Shown piece after piece: positions 34,817-44,170 of a DNA stretch of 64,000 nucleotides (positions are counted from its first letter, which is position 1; every line of letters begins with the position of its first letter). Location: positions 744,781-808,780 of the forward strand of contig NZ_JAAOYW010000001.1 in the NCBI RefSeq assembly GCF_011761235.1, written 5' to 3'. A model generated the notes under the pieces. That model did no database searches. It was not told the DNA's origin and was given only the letters and a program-made list of their open reading frames with translations. The translations under genes were made by a program, and so were the position numbers. Origin of the DNA: Frigoribacterium faeni. Its GTDB lineage: Bacteria; Actinomycetota; Actinomycetes; Actinomycetales; Microbacteriaceae.

Positions 34817-35803
34817 GTGAAAATCCTCGTCACCGGCGGAGCCGGCTTCATCGGCTCCAACTTCGTCCGACGCACCCTCGAAGACGCCTACCCGGGCCTG
34901 GAGGGCGCCGAGGTGGTCGTGCTCGACGCGCTCACCTACTCGGGCAACGAGGCGAACCTGGCGAGCGTCGCCGACTCCCCGCGGTACCGCTTCGTGAAGG
35001 GCGACATCCGCGACGGCGCCCTGCTCGACACGCTCATCCCCGAGGTCGACGCCGTCGTCCACTTCGCCGCCGAGTCGCACGTCGACCGCTCCGTCCGCGA
35101 CGCCTCGATCTTCGTCGAGACCAACGTCCTCGGCACGCAGCAGCTGCTCGACGCCGCGCTCCGGCACGACCTGGCGCGCTTCGTGCACGTGTCGACCGAC
35201 GAGGTCTACGGCTCGATCGCCGAGGGCTCGTGGGCCGAGGACCGCCCGCTCGAGCCGAACTCGCCCTACTCCGCGTCGAAGGCCGGCAGCGACCTGCTCG
35301 CCCGCAGCTACCACCGAACGCACGGGCTGAACATCTCGATCACCCGCTGCAGCAACAACTACGGGCCGTACCACTTCCCCGAGAAGGTCATCCCGCTCTT
35401 CGTCACGAACCTCATCGACGACGTGCACGTGCCCCTCTACGGCGAGGGGAACAACATCCGCGACTGGCTGCACGTCGACGACCACACCCGCGGCATCGCC
35501 ATGGTCCTCGTCGGCGGCCGCGCCGGCGAGATCTACAACATCGGCGGCGGCACCGAGCTCACCAACAAAGAACTGACCGAGATGCTCCTCGAGGCCACGG
35601 GCAAGGACTGGTCGTACGTCGACCGCGTGCAGGACCGCCTGGGCCACGACCTCCGCTACTCGGTCGAGATCTCGAAGATCCGCGCCGAGCTCGGCTACGA
35701 GCCGCAGGTGCCGTTCGCCCAGGGCCTCGCCGAGGTCGTGCAGTGGTACCGCGACAACCGTGAGTGGTGGCAGCCCCTCAAGGAGCGCGCGGCCCTCGCA
35801 TGA
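34817..35803 (+). CDS. rmlB: dTDP-glucose 4,6-dehydratase
   Basis: The enzyme converts dTDP-glucose to the 4-keto-6-deoxy form, the second step of dTDP-L-rhamnose synthesis. The 328-residue extended SDR has GGAGFIGSNF, AAESHVDRS, STDEVYG, YSASKAG (YxxxK), NNYGPYHFPEK and GEGNNIRDWLHV, all diagnostic for RmlB. GTG 34817 has AAGGA at the right distance. The stop overlaps rmlD (ATGA). rmlA and rmlC are on the opposite strand 14 kb upstream, so the pathway is divided into two transcription units. Confidence 0.93.
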   Translation: MKILVTGGAGFIGSNFVRRTLEDAYPGLEGAEVVVLDALTYSGNEANLASVADSPRYRFVKGDIRDGALLDTLIPEVDAVVHFAAESHVDRSVRDASIFVETNVLGTQQLLDAALRHDLARFVHVSTDEVYGSIAEGSWAEDRPLEPNSPYSASKAGSDLLARSYHRTHGLNISITRCSNNYGPYHFPEKVIPLFVTNLIDDVHVPLYGEGNNIRDWLHVDDHTRGIAMVLVGGRAGEIYNIGGGTELTNKELTEMLLEATGKDWSYVDRVQDRLGHDLRYSVEISKIRAELGYEPQVPFAQGLAEVVQWYRDNREWWQPLKERAALA

Positions 35804-36699
35804 GCGACGCCACGACCGCCGGCCGCAGTCGCTGGCTCGTCACCGGCGCCCGCGGCATGCTCGGCTCCGACCTGCTCGAGGCGCTCTTCGGCCGTGACGT
35901 GACCGTGCTCGGCCGCGCCGACCTCGACGTCACCGACCGCGACGCCGTCTTCGCGGCCGTGCAGGGCCACGACGTCGTCGTCAACGCAGCCGCCTACACC
36001 GCGGTCGACGCGGCCGAGACAGACGAGGAGGCGGCACTCGCCGTCAACGGGACCGCCGCCGGCCTGCTCGCCGAGGCCGCCGCCTCCGTCGGTGCCGTCC
36101 TCGTGCAGGTGTCGACCGACTACGTCTTCGACGGCACGGCCACGACCCCCTACGCCGAAGACGCGCCCCTCGCCCCGGTCAGCGCCTACGGCCGCACCAA
36201 GGCGGAGGGCGAGCGCCTCGCGCTCGCCGCCAACCCCGACCGCACGTACGTCGTGCGGACGGCCTGGCTCTACGGCCAGCACGGTCCCAACTTCGCCAGG
36301 ACCATGCTCAAGCTGGCCGCGTCGCGCGACACCGTCAGCGTCGTCGACGACCAGGTGGGGCAGCCGACCTGGACCCTCGACCTCGCCCACCAGATCGTCG
36401 CGCTCGTGGACTCCGGGGCCCCCGCGGGCGTCTACCACGGCACGAACTCGGGCACGGCGAGCTGGTACGACTTCGCCCGCGCGGTGTTCCAGGCCGCCGG
36501 GCTCGACGCTGCTAGGGTCGAGCCGACCGACAGCTCGACCTTCGTCCGCCCCGCACCACGACCGAGCTACAGCGTGCTCGGTCACGACGCCTGGGATCGA
36601 GCCGGTCTGGCTCCCCTGCGCCATTGGACCGAAGCCTTGACCGAGGCCGCCACCAGGGGAGTCTTGGAGAACGATGACAACGCTTCGAGTGGTCGTTGA
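35800..36699 (+). CDS. rmlD: dTDP-4-dehydrorhamnose reductase
   Basis: The protein performs the final NAD(P)H-dependent reduction to dTDP-L-rhamnose. The 299-residue SDR has GARGMLGSDL, NAAAYTAVDAAE, STDYVFDG, YGRTKAEGE and RTAWLYG. ATG 35800 overlaps the rmlB stop; an in-frame start at 35764 is less likely because it lies inside rmlB. The 3' end overlaps the following GT4 gene by 26 bp, so rmlB, rmlD and GT4 form one operon. Confidence 0.92.
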   Translation: MSDATTAGRSRWLVTGARGMLGSDLLEALFGRDVTVLGRADLDVTDRDAVFAAVQGHDVVVNAAAYTAVDAAETDEEAALAVNGTAAGLLAEAAASVGAVLVQVSTDYVFDGTATTPYAEDAPLAPVSAYGRTKAEGERLALAANPDRTYVVRTAWLYGQHGPNFARTMLKLAASRDTVSVVDDQVGQPTWTLDLAHQIVALVDSGAPAGVYHGTNSGTASWYDFARAVFQAAGLDAARVEPTDSSTFVRPAPRPSYSVLGHDAWDRAGLAPLRHWTEALTEAATRGVLENDDNASSGR

Positions 36700-37813
36700 C
36701 CAGATCCTCGCACCCGTCCCCGGCGGCATCGGTCGCTACACGGAAGAGATCACCCGGGGCCTGATCGCCACCGCCCCCCGCGGCTGCGACGTCGAGGCCG
36801 TCGTCGCGGCTCACCCGCAGACGGCGTACGACGACCTCGCGGCCCGGCTCCCGGGGCTCTCGCACATCACGAAGGCTCCCATCGGCCGCCGCGAGCTCTC
36901 CCTCGCCTGGCAGCTGGGCGTCCTCGGCCTGCCCGGTGGGGGGATGGTGCACGCCACCAGCCTGCTCGCCCCGCTGCACCGCCACGACCGGCTCAACGCG
37001 CCGGGAAACCAGACCGTGGCGACCATCCACGACACGGTGCCGTGGACGAACCCCGACACCCTCACCCCCCGCGGCGTGCAGTGGCACAAGGCCATGACGA
37101 AGCGCGCCCACAAGTACGCGGACGCGGTCGTCGTGCCCACGCACGCCGTGGCCGCCGACCTCGAGGAGCACTTCCGGTTCGGCGACCGCATCCGCGTCAT
37201 CGGCGGGGCCGTCAGCGACGCCCTCGTCGTTCCTGCCGATCCCGACACGGTCGCCGACGAGCTCGGCCTGCCCGAGCGCTACGCGCTGAGCGTGGGCACC
37301 GTCGAGCCGCGCAAGGGCATCGAGCCGCTCATCAAGGCGCTCGCCCACCCCGACGCCCCCGACCTGCCGCTGCTCATCGTCGGCCCGGAGGGCTGGGGCG
37401 ACGTCCGCGTCACCGACATCGTCGAGCAGGCCGGCCTGCCCGCCGACCGCGTGCGCACCCTCGGCTTCGTCAGCGACGCCCAGCTCGCCGTCCTGCTGCA
37501 GCGCGCCTCCGTCTTCGTCTTCCCCAGCCTCGCCGAGGGCTTCGGCCTGCCCGTCGTCGAGGCCCTGAGCCTCGGGACGCCCTCCGTCATCTCCGACGCC
37601 CCTGCCCTCGTCGAGGTGGCGGACGACGCCGCCGTGATCGTCCCGCGGGAGGACGCCGAGGGCTACCCGGCGCGCCTCGCGCAGGCCATGTACCAGGTCG
37701 TCAACGACCTCGAGCTCTCGACCCGCCTCGGCATCGCCGGCCTCGACCGCGCACGGGCGTTCAGCTGGCGCGACTCCGCCGACAAGGTCTGGCAGCTGCA
37801 CGCCGACCTCTGA
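36674..37813 (+). CDS. Glycosyltransferase family 4 (group 1)
   Basis: The 379-residue GT-B enzyme has VPGGIGRYTEEI at the N-terminus, TIHDTVPW, GTVEPRKGIEPLI and EGFGLPVVEALSLG with the donor-binding Glu. GGAGA lies 4 nt before ATG 36674, which supports a start inside the end of rmlD (26-bp overlap). Being coupled to rmlB-rmlD, it is a good candidate for a rhamnosyltransferase using the product of that pathway (inference). A strong terminator follows. Confidence 0.82.
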   Translation: MTTLRVVVDQILAPVPGGIGRYTEEITRGLIATAPRGCDVEAVVAAHPQTAYDDLAARLPGLSHITKAPIGRRELSLAWQLGVLGLPGGGMVHATSLLAPLHRHDRLNAPGNQTVATIHDTVPWTNPDTLTPRGVQWHKAMTKRAHKYADAVVVPTHAVAADLEEHFRFGDRIRVIGGAVSDALVVPADPDTVADELGLPERYALSVGTVEPRKGIEPLIKALAHPDAPDLPLLIVGPEGWGDVRVTDIVEQAGLPADRVRTLGFVSDAQLAVLLQRASVFVFPSLAEGFGLPVVEALSLGTPSVISDAPALVEVADDAAVIVPREDAEGYPARLAQAMYQVVNDLELSTRLGIAGLDRARAFSWRDSADKVWQLHADL

Positions 37814-37831
37814 CGGTCGGCGCTCCCCCGT

Positions 37832-37869
37832 GACGAAGGCCCCGGTCGCACAGCGATCGGGGCCTCGTC
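37832..37869. terminator. Strong bidirectional terminator
   Basis: AGGCCCCGGTCG (37837-37848) pairs with CGATCGGGGCCT (37854-37865) around a 5-nt loop, with one wobble. GACG/CGTC extend the stem past a bulge. It separates the convergent rml-GT4 operon and the GT-C gene. Confidence 0.7.
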
Positions 37870-37920
37870 GTGGTCGGCGACGCCACCGCTGCTCCGGGGC
37901 GCGTCGGACCCCCCGCCCCG

Positions 37921-39516
37921 TCAGTCGGTCGGGGCGACCGTGCAGACGACGAAGCCGTCCTGGCTGTAGAGGACGTCGACGCAGTCGTCCTCGAGCGCCT
38001 CGCGGTACTGGTCCGGGATCAGCTGCTGGTGCAGGGGCGAGAGCACCAGCGGTCGGCTGTCGTCCTGCGCCGGGAAGGGCACGGAGTCGACGCCCGCCAG
38101 GAACGTCAGCTCGGGGTTCTGCCAGTAGTCGAGGCTCTGGATGCCCTGCGGGAAGTTCTCTTCGATGAAGTCGGCCGCGGCGATCTGCTCGCCCCGCGTG
38201 TACGACTCGTCCGAGAACGACTTCTCGACGTGCCGGTAGGCCTGGGTCACGGCCACGACGCCCCAGGCGGCGATCAGCCCGACCGCCGCGATGCGCCCGA
38301 CGAGGTGCCGGGACCGCCAGGCGACGCCCGCGGCGACGCACACGAAGGCCGCGGTGATGGGTCCGCCGAGCAACATGCCGGGGAACGACTGACGGGCGAA
38401 GAGGCTGTTCGCGAGGAAGATCCACCAGATCATGTACCCGAGGAAGATCGCGGCCACCGCGAACTCCGGCGGGCCGACCCGCCCCGGCAGGGAGGTGCCC
38501 CGACGCCACGAGACCACCGCGAGCACCAGCAGGCCGACGACGATCACGGCGGTGCCCACGAAGATGAGGGTCGCGAGCCACGACGGGATGAACCACGACA
38601 GCTGGTACTTGTCGATGCGCCCGCTGTAGTCGGTCACCCGTGTGCCGGTCACGCCGGAGCCGCTGCGGCCGAAGAAGGCGAGGTTGCCCTTGAGGTTCTG
38701 CTTGTAGGCCGGCCAGTGCAGGCCGATCAGCTTCACGACCTCCCACAGGCCGACGGGCACGATGACCCACAGCCCGAGCACGACGGCGCTGGCGAACCGA
38801 CGGGCGAGCTCGGGGCCGCGGCCGATGCGCAGCCACAGGACGCCCCAGGTGTCGCGCGGCACGAAGAGCAGGGCGACGGCGAGGACGGGCACGGCGAGCA
38901 GCGCGGCGAGCTTCGCCATGGCGGCGAGGCCGAGCGCGAGACCGGCGAGCTGCGGACGGCTCCGGAGCAGCAGGATGGCGAGCAGGATCAGCGAGACGGC
39001 GGGGATCTCGCCCAGCACCTCGGCCGGGCCGAAGATGACCGAGCTGGGGAAGTCGACCCGCGTGTTGAGGGCGAGGGTCGCGAGGGCGACGGCGAGCCCG
39101 GCCCAGCGGCCGGCCATCCGGTGGCCGAGCGTCCACGCCCCGCCGACGAAGAGCCCGTACCAGAGCAGCATGACCCAGCGGGCCTGCTCGATGCCCACCC
39201 CGAAGAGGGCGAAGGAGGCGGCGACCGGCACGAGCGCGGTCGGCCCGGTCGAGGTGATCGGGTCGAACAGGACGATCGGCCCGCCGGTCTGCCAGTCGAA
39301 GGAGCCCCAGCCCCGGCCCTGCACGAAGTTGGCGGGCGACTGCAGCACGTAGGCCTCGTCGAAGTTGACCGGCGAGGCGTACAGGCCGGCGAGGAAGATC
39401 GCGACGTGGACGGACACGACCGCGACGGCCGCGAGGCAGAAGAGGACCCCCTGACGGGCGAGGAACGACCGGATGTCCGGGAGCCGGCGACGTCCGTCGT
39501 GGGGCACGGTTGTCAC
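37921..39516 (-). CDS. Membrane glycosyltransferase, GT39/GT-C-like
   Basis: The 531-residue protein has about 11-12 membrane helices. The first extracytoplasmic loop contains NFDEAYVLQ; a paired Asp-Glu here is the catalytic hallmark of PMT/ArnT-type GT-C enzymes. A soluble tail of about 90 residues follows the last helix. Such enzymes use polyprenyl-phosphate sugars on the outer face; the GtrB-like protein at 4848 could supply the donor. GTG 39516 has GAGGAGG 7 nt upstream. A TAGAAT box lies about 55 nt upstream. The acceptor is unknown. Confidence 0.72.
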   Translation of the reverse strand: MTTVPHDGRRRLPDIRSFLARQGVLFCLAAVAVVSVHVAIFLAGLYASPVNFDEAYVLQSPANFVQGRGWGSFDWQTGGPIVLFDPITSTGPTALVPVAASFALFGVGIEQARWVMLLWYGLFVGGAWTLGHRMAGRWAGLAVALATLALNTRVDFPSSVIFGPAEVLGEIPAVSLILLAILLLRSRPQLAGLALGLAAMAKLAALLAVPVLAVALLFVPRDTWGVLWLRIGRGPELARRFASAVVLGLWVIVPVGLWEVVKLIGLHWPAYKQNLKGNLAFFGRSGSGVTGTRVTDYSGRIDKYQLSWFIPSWLATLIFVGTAVIVVGLLVLAVVSWRRGTSLPGRVGPPEFAVAAIFLGYMIWWIFLANSLFARQSFPGMLLGGPITAAFVCVAAGVAWRSRHLVGRIAAVGLIAAWGVVAVTQAYRHVEKSFSDESYTRGEQIAAADFIEENFPQGIQSLDYWQNPELTFLAGVDSVPFPAQDDSRPLVLSPLHQQLIPDQYREALEDDCVDVLYSQDGFVVCTVAPTD

Positions 39517-39568
39517 GCGGGGTCCTCCTCAGGGAACGGGGATGGTGCCCTCGTCCGAGCACCGCAAC

Positions 39569-39574
39569 ATTCTA
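39569..39574 (-). promoter_or_regulatory. -10 box of the GT39-like gene
   Basis: TAGAAT on the minus strand (39574-39569), 53 nt before GTG 39516, gives a leader carrying the GAGGAGG ribosome site. Confidence 0.45.
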
Positions 39575-39637
39575 CTGGCCGGTCCCGGCGCGCGGGCCGC
39601 CTGCCCTCATCCGCTGGGATGAACCTGGCGCGTCGCC

Positions 39638-40984
39638 CTACTCCGCGGTGGCCGGCACCGTGGCGGCGGCCACCGCCGCGTGGATCGCGTCGTAGTCCGG
39701 GTACACGTTGTCGAACGTCGGGGGCACGATCTCGAGCGAGGTGATCGGCTGCCCCTTCGCCTCCAGGGCCAGCTGCACGAAGGCGGTCAGGGCGCCCTGC
39801 GGGATGTCGGTGTCGACCGTCTCGGCGCCGGCGTCGGCGACCGACTGGAACTTGGCGAGCACGGTCGCCGGCTGGAACTGCGAGAGCAGGGCGGTCTGTA
39901 CCTCGCGCTGGCGGGCCATCCGGTGGTAGTCGTCGGAGCCGTGCCGGGCACGGGCGTACCAGAGGGCGTGGTACCCGTCGAGGGTCTGCTCGCCGGGCTC
40001 GATCCAGCCGTCCACGTTCGTGGGCTGGCCGTTCGCGTCGACGCCGCCGTTGATGGGGAGCCGCCCCTCGGTGTTGTCGACCTGGATGCCGCCCAGTGCG
40101 TCGATCAGGTCGACGAAGCCCTGCATGTCGATGAGCACGTAGTACTGGATGGTCAGGCCGGTGACGCCCTCGACGGCGTCGCGCATCGCCTCGACGCCGG
40201 GGTTGCTGCTGGCGGCCTCGGCGTCCGGGTAGAGGTCGGGGTGCTCTTCGCCGTAGGTGTAGAGGTAGCTGACGAGGCAGTCGTCGCCGCAGTCGTAGCC
40301 CGTCGGGAACGGGCCCGAGAGAGGCGAGCCCTCGGAGAACGGGGCGTTGTAGAGGTTGCGCGGCACGCCGACGATGGTCGTGGCGCCGGTCTCGGCGTCG
40401 ATGCTCGCGACCGAGATGCTGTCGGGGCGCAGGCCCGTCCGGTCGGAGCCGGCGTCGCCGCCGAGCAGCATGATGTTGTACCGGCCGTCGACCGGGTCGG
40501 CCGCGGCCGCCTGCGACGTGAAGAGGCTGTTCAGCAGGCCGTGCTGCACGCTCGACAGGTACGCGCCGTAGGCGGCGGGCCCGACCGTCGCGACGAGCAG
40601 CAGCGCCATGACGCCGGCGATGAAGCCCCGGGCCGTCGGCAGCGTCCGCACGATCCTGACCAGGCGCAGGGTGTCCAGGGTGAGGACGAGCCAGAGCACG
40701 GCGTAGTAGACGAGGAACACCTGCACGACGGTGAGGGCCACGACGCTCGTCGCCACGGTCAGCAACGGGGTCTGCCAGAAGAGCGCGAGGGCGCCGGTGA
40801 CGAGCGCGACGCCCCAGAAGACGAGGGTGGAGGCGAGGCCCCAGCGACCGAGACGGCGGCTGCCCGCGAGCACCTGGGCCGACCCCGGCACGAGCACGTT
40901 GAGCAGCACGAGCGCCCAGGCGCGCCTCGTCATGAAGGACGGCGAGCCGAGGTCCGGGTTCCGGACCGGCAGCGACGCGCTCAC
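39638..40984 (-). CDS. LytR-CpsA-Psr (LCP) family wall-polymer ligase
   Basis: The 448-residue protein has four N-terminal hydrophobic helices (to about residue 145) and then an extracellular LCP domain. The domain has [23 protein letters not shown], and [21 protein letters not shown], which hold the Arg and Asp residues that bind the polyprenyl pyrophosphate. LCP enzymes transfer finished glycopolymers from the lipid carrier to peptidoglycan. GTG 40984 overlaps the purE stop (GTGA), so it is translated from the purE message. It is the natural last step for the glycan made upstream. Confidence 0.88.
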   Translation of the reverse strand: MSASLPVRNPDLGSPSFMTRRAWALVLLNVLVPGSAQVLAGSRRLGRWGLASTLVFWGVALVTGALALFWQTPLLTVATSVVALTVVQVFLVYYAVLWLVLTLDTLRLVRIVRTLPTARGFIAGVMALLLVATVGPAAYGAYLSSVQHGLLNSLFTSQAAAADPVDGRYNIMLLGGDAGSDRTGLRPDSISVASIDAETGATTIVGVPRNLYNAPFSEGSPLSGPFPTGYDCGDDCLVSYLYTYGEEHPDLYPDAEAASSNPGVEAMRDAVEGVTGLTIQYYVLIDMQGFVDLIDALGGIQVDNTEGRLPINGGVDANGQPTNVDGWIEPGEQTLDGYHALWYARARHGSDDYHRMARQREVQTALLSQFQPATVLAKFQSVADAGAETVDTDIPQGALTAFVQLALEAKGQPITSLEIVPPTFDNVYPDYDAIHAAVAAATVPATAE

Positions 40985-41589
40985 AGGGACCGCCGGAGGG
41001 CGGCGTTCTTCTCCTCGACGAGCTCGCCGAGGCTGGTGGCGTAGTCGGCGAGCCGCTGCGTGAGGACCGGATCAGAGGACCCGAGGATGCGAGCCGCGAG
41101 GAGCCCCGCGTTGGCGGCGCCGCCGATGGAGACGGTGGCCACGGGGATGCCCGCGGGCATCTGCACGATCGAGAGGAGCGAGTCGAGGCCGTCGAGCTTC
41201 GCGAGGGCCACCGGAACGCCGATGACGGGCAGGGTGGTGACGGAGGCGACCATGCCCGGGAGGTGCGCCGCGCCTCCTGCGCCCGCGATCACCACGCGGA
41301 CGCCGCGGCCCTGCGCCTCCTTGCCGAAGCGGATCATCTTGTCGGGGGTGCGGTGGGCCGAGACGACCTCGACCTCGTGGGGCACCCCGAACTCGGAGAG
41401 GATCTCGGACGCGCTGCGGAGCGTCGGCCAGTCGCTGTCGGAGCCCATGACGATCGAGACGAGCGGCGGGGTCGACGGGTCGTTGGGCGTCGACCGCGGG
41501 CTCGGGTCGGCGCTCGTCGAGGACGCGCTCGACGGCTCGCCGTCCACGGGGTCGGCGGTCGTCGGGGCGGCGCTGTTCGGGTCGGACAC
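40981..41589 (-). CDS. purE: 5-(carboxyamino)imidazole ribonucleotide mutase
   Basis: The enzyme converts N5-CAIR to CAIR in purine synthesis, with PurK. The core (about residues 43-202) has [35 protein letters not shown] and [11 protein letters not shown], complete for class I PurE. It carries about 42 extra N-terminal residues rich in Ser, Thr, Pro and Asp, making 202 residues against about 160 usual. GTG 41589 is preceded by TATCCT 7 nt upstream, which supports this start and a leaderless mRNA. The LCP gene follows with GTGA. Confidence 0.9.
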   Translation of the reverse strand: MSDPNSAAPTTADPVDGEPSSASSTSADPSPRSTPNDPSTPPLVSIVMGSDSDWPTLRSASEILSEFGVPHEVEVVSAHRTPDKMIRFGKEAQGRGVRVVIAGAGGAAHLPGMVASVTTLPVIGVPVALAKLDGLDSLLSIVQMPAGIPVATVSIGGAANAGLLAARILGSSDPVLTQRLADYATSLGELVEEKNAALRRSL

Positions 41590-41602
41590 GGACTAGAGGA
41601 TA
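41587..41602 (-). promoter_or_regulatory. Leaderless promoter of purE-LCP
   Basis: TATCCT (41602-41597 on the minus strand) is separated by 7 nt from GTG 41589. Confidence 0.55.
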
Positions 41603-41605
41603 GCC

Positions 41606-42739
41606 TCAGCCCTCGAAGAACGCCGCCGCGGCACGCGCTCGTGCCGTCACGCCCGGCAGCTCGCCGCCGGTGACGGTGACGTGGCCGACCTTGCGGCCCG
41701 GCCGCGGGTCCTTGCCGTAGTCGTGGACCTTCGCCCCCGGCTCGGCGGCCATGAGGGCGGGCAGCCGGTCGGCGAGCGTGCCCGCGGCCGGGCCGCCCAG
41801 CACGTTGACCATGACGCTCCAGTCGGCGTGCGCGTCGGTGAGCCCGAGGGGCAGGTCGAGGACGGCGCGCAGGTGCTGCTCGAACTGGCTCGTGACGGCT
41901 CCGTCGATGCTCCAGTGCCCGGTGTTGTGGGGGCGCATCGCCAGCTCGTTGACCAGCAGGCGGCCGTCCGTCGTCTCGAAGAGCTCGACGGCCAGGACGC
42001 CGGTCACGCCGAGCTCGTCGGCGACCCGCACCGCGATCCGCCCGGCCTCGTCGACCAGCGGGCCGGCGTCGGGGGCGGGGGCGACGACCTCGGCGCAGAC
42101 GCCGTCGCGCTGCACGGTCTCGACCAGCGGCCAGGCGACCACCTGGCCGGACGGCCGACGGGCCACGAGCTGGGCGAGCTCACGGCGGAACTCGACGAGC
42201 TCCTCGACGAGGAGGGCGCCTCCTCGGTCGTCCGCCGCCGCCGCCGCGAACCAGTCGTCGGCCTCGTGCGACGAACGGACGACGCGGACGCCCTTGCCGT
42301 CGTAGCCGCCGCGGGGCGTCTTGACGACCGCGCTGCCGCCGTGCGCGTCGAGGAACGCGCCCAGCTCGTCGGCGGTGCGGACCTCGGCCCAGTCGGGGAC
42401 GGGCAGGTCGAGCTCGGTGAGACGGCGACGCATGACGATCTTGTCCTGCGTGACGGCCAGGGCCTCGGGCGCCGGGTGGACGGCGACCCCGGCCTCGACG
42501 AGGGCCCGCAGCACCGGCTGGGGGACGTGCTCGTGGTCGAAGGTGACGACGTCGACGCGGCGCGCGAAGGCGAGGACCGTCTCGACGTCGTGGTAGTCGC
42601 CGACCTGGCTCGCGGCGAGCCGGGCGGACGACCCCTCGGCCTCGGCGAGCACCTCGATCTCGACGCCCAGGTGCACCGCCGGCGGCACCATCATGCGGGC
42701 CAGCTGGCCGCCCCCGATCACTCCGACGCGGAAGGCCAT
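41606..42739 (-). CDS. purK: 5-(carboxyamino)imidazole ribonucleotide synthase
   Basis: This is an ATP-grasp enzyme carboxylating AIR to N5-CAIR, the substrate of PurE. The 377-residue protein has VIGGGQLARMM at the N-terminus, HPAPEALAVTQDK, KTPRGGYDGKGV and LLVNELAMRPHNTGHW, the typical PurK set. ATG 42739 has AGGAGA at the correct distance. The stop is 16 bp before the purE start, and purE also has its own promoter-like box. Complete and normal in length. Confidence 0.93.
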   Translation of the reverse strand: MAFRVGVIGGGQLARMMVPPAVHLGVEIEVLAEAEGSSARLAASQVGDYHDVETVLAFARRVDVVTFDHEHVPQPVLRALVEAGVAVHPAPEALAVTQDKIVMRRRLTELDLPVPDWAEVRTADELGAFLDAHGGSAVVKTPRGGYDGKGVRVVRSSHEADDWFAAAAADDRGGALLVEELVEFRRELAQLVARRPSGQVVAWPLVETVQRDGVCAEVVAPAPDAGPLVDEAGRIAVRVADELGVTGVLAVELFETTDGRLLVNELAMRPHNTGHWSIDGAVTSQFEQHLRAVLDLPLGLTDAHADWSVMVNVLGGPAAGTLADRLPALMAAEPGAKVHDYGKDPRPGRKVGHVTVTGGELPGVTARARAAAAFFEG

Positions 42740-42811
42740 CTCGTCTCCTTGACTGTGTGCGCTGCGGGTCGGGCCGTGACGCGGCCCGGACGTGGTGGTG
42801 GCCGGCTCGGG

Positions 42812-44119
42812 CTACGGGCGGCCGAGCCCGCGGTACTCGAAGCCGGCGGCGCGCCAGGCGGCGGGGTCGAGGACGTTGCGGCCGTCGACGACCCGCCGGG
42901 CGCCGACGAGCTCGGCCACCGCCGACGGGACGAGCTGCCGGAACTCGGCCCACTCCGTGAGCACGAGCACGAGGTCGGCGTCGCGGAGGGCGCTCGCCGC
43001 GTCGTCGACGTAGTCGAGGTCGGGGGCGACCCGGGCGGCCGTGGCGTTCGCCTCGGGGTCGAAGACAGAGACGTGCGCCCCGCCCTCGTGCAGGCGGCGG
43101 GCCACGTCGAGCGCCGGCGAGTCGCGCACGTCGTCGCTGTTCGGCTTGAAGGCCACGCCGAGCACGGCGACGCGGGCGCCGTCGACGCCGCCGAGCAGCT
43201 CGTCGGCGAGGGCGACCACGCGGTCGCGACGACGCAGGTTCACCGCGTCGACGTCGGCGAGGAACGCGAGCGAGTCGAGGCCCAGCTCGTCGGCCCTGGC
43301 CTGGAACGCCCGGATGTCCTTGGGCAGGCAGCCGCCGCCGAACCCGAGCCCGGCGTTGAGGAACTTGCGGCCGATGCGGGCGTCGTGCCCGATCGCGTCG
43401 GCGAGCTGCGTGACGTCGGCACCCGTCGCCTCGGCGATCTCGGCCATGGCGTTGATGAACGAGATCTTGGTCGCGAGGAACGCGTTGGCCGACACCTTGA
43501 CGAGCTCGGCGGTGGCGTAGTCCATGACGAGGCGGGGCGTGCCCGTCGTCAGGGCGGTGGCGTAGACCTCGTCGAGCAGGGCCGTCGCCCGGTCGCCCGC
43601 GTCGCCCGCCGGCACGCCGTACACGAAGCGGTCGGGCGCGACCGTGTCCTGGACGGCGAAGCCCTCGCGGAGGAACTCGGGGTTCCACGCGAGGTCGGCC
43701 CCGGACGAGGAGGCGCGGACCAGCTCGGCCAGACGGGCGGCGGTCCCGACGGGCACCGTCGACTTGCCGACGACCAGGTCGCCCTCGGAGAGGTGCGGCA
43801 GGAGCCCCGCCACGGCCGCGTCGACGTAGGTGAGGTCGGCCGCGTGGCTGCCGGCGGTCTGGGGAGTGCCCACGGCGACGAAGTGCACCTGCGCGCCTGC
43901 CGCCTCCGCCATGTCCGTGGTGAAGCGCAGGCGGCCGCTCGCGGTCGCGCGCTCGAGCACCTCGGGCAGGCCGGGCTCGAAGAACGGCGCACGGCCGGCC
44001 GAGAGCTCGGCCACCTTGCGGGCGTCGACGTCGATGCCGACGACGTCGTGGCCCAGCTCAGCCATGCACGCGGCGTGGACCGCTCCGAGGTAACCGCATC
44101 CGACGACAGAGATTCGCAT
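42812..44119 (-). CDS. UDP-glucose 6-dehydrogenase
   Basis: The enzyme oxidises UDP-glucose to UDP-glucuronate with two NAD. The 435-residue protein has the NAD motif VVGCGYLGAVHAA at the N-terminus, KSTVPVGT, NPEFLREGFA, the catalytic Cys in GFGGGCLPKD, and the C-terminal UDP-binding GVAFKPNSDD. ATG 44119 starts the Rossmann strand directly; the longer GTG at 44140 adds seven residues and is less likely. It provides uronic acid for surface glycans, matching the neighbourhood. The symbol ugd would fit, though related UDP-sugar dehydrogenases have the same motifs. Confidence 0.85.
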   Translation of the reverse strand: MRISVVGCGYLGAVHAACMAELGHDVVGIDVDARKVAELSAGRAPFFEPGLPEVLERATASGRLRFTTDMAEAAGAQVHFVAVGTPQTAGSHAADLTYVDAAVAGLLPHLSEGDLVVGKSTVPVGTAARLAELVRASSSGADLAWNPEFLREGFAVQDTVAPDRFVYGVPAGDAGDRATALLDEVYATALTTGTPRLVMDYATAELVKVSANAFLATKISFINAMAEIAEATGADVTQLADAIGHDARIGRKFLNAGLGFGGGCLPKDIRAFQARADELGLDSLAFLADVDAVNLRRRDRVVALADELLGGVDGARVAVLGVAFKPNSDDVRDSPALDVARRLHEGGAHVSVFDPEANATAARVAPDLDYVDDAASALRDADLVLVLTEWAEFRQLVPSAVAELVGARRVVDGRNVLDPAAWRAAGFEYRGLGRP

Positions 44120-44170
44120 GCGGCCATCTTGTCGCCTCACGGGCCGTGAGGAAAAATCGAGCGGGTCGAC

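Noticed and set aside
36510-36520. GCTAGGGT inside rmlD as a promoter for the next GT4 gene
   Set aside because: It lies in coding sequence about 160 nt before the GT4 start, which already has a good ribosome site in the operon; evidence is too weak.
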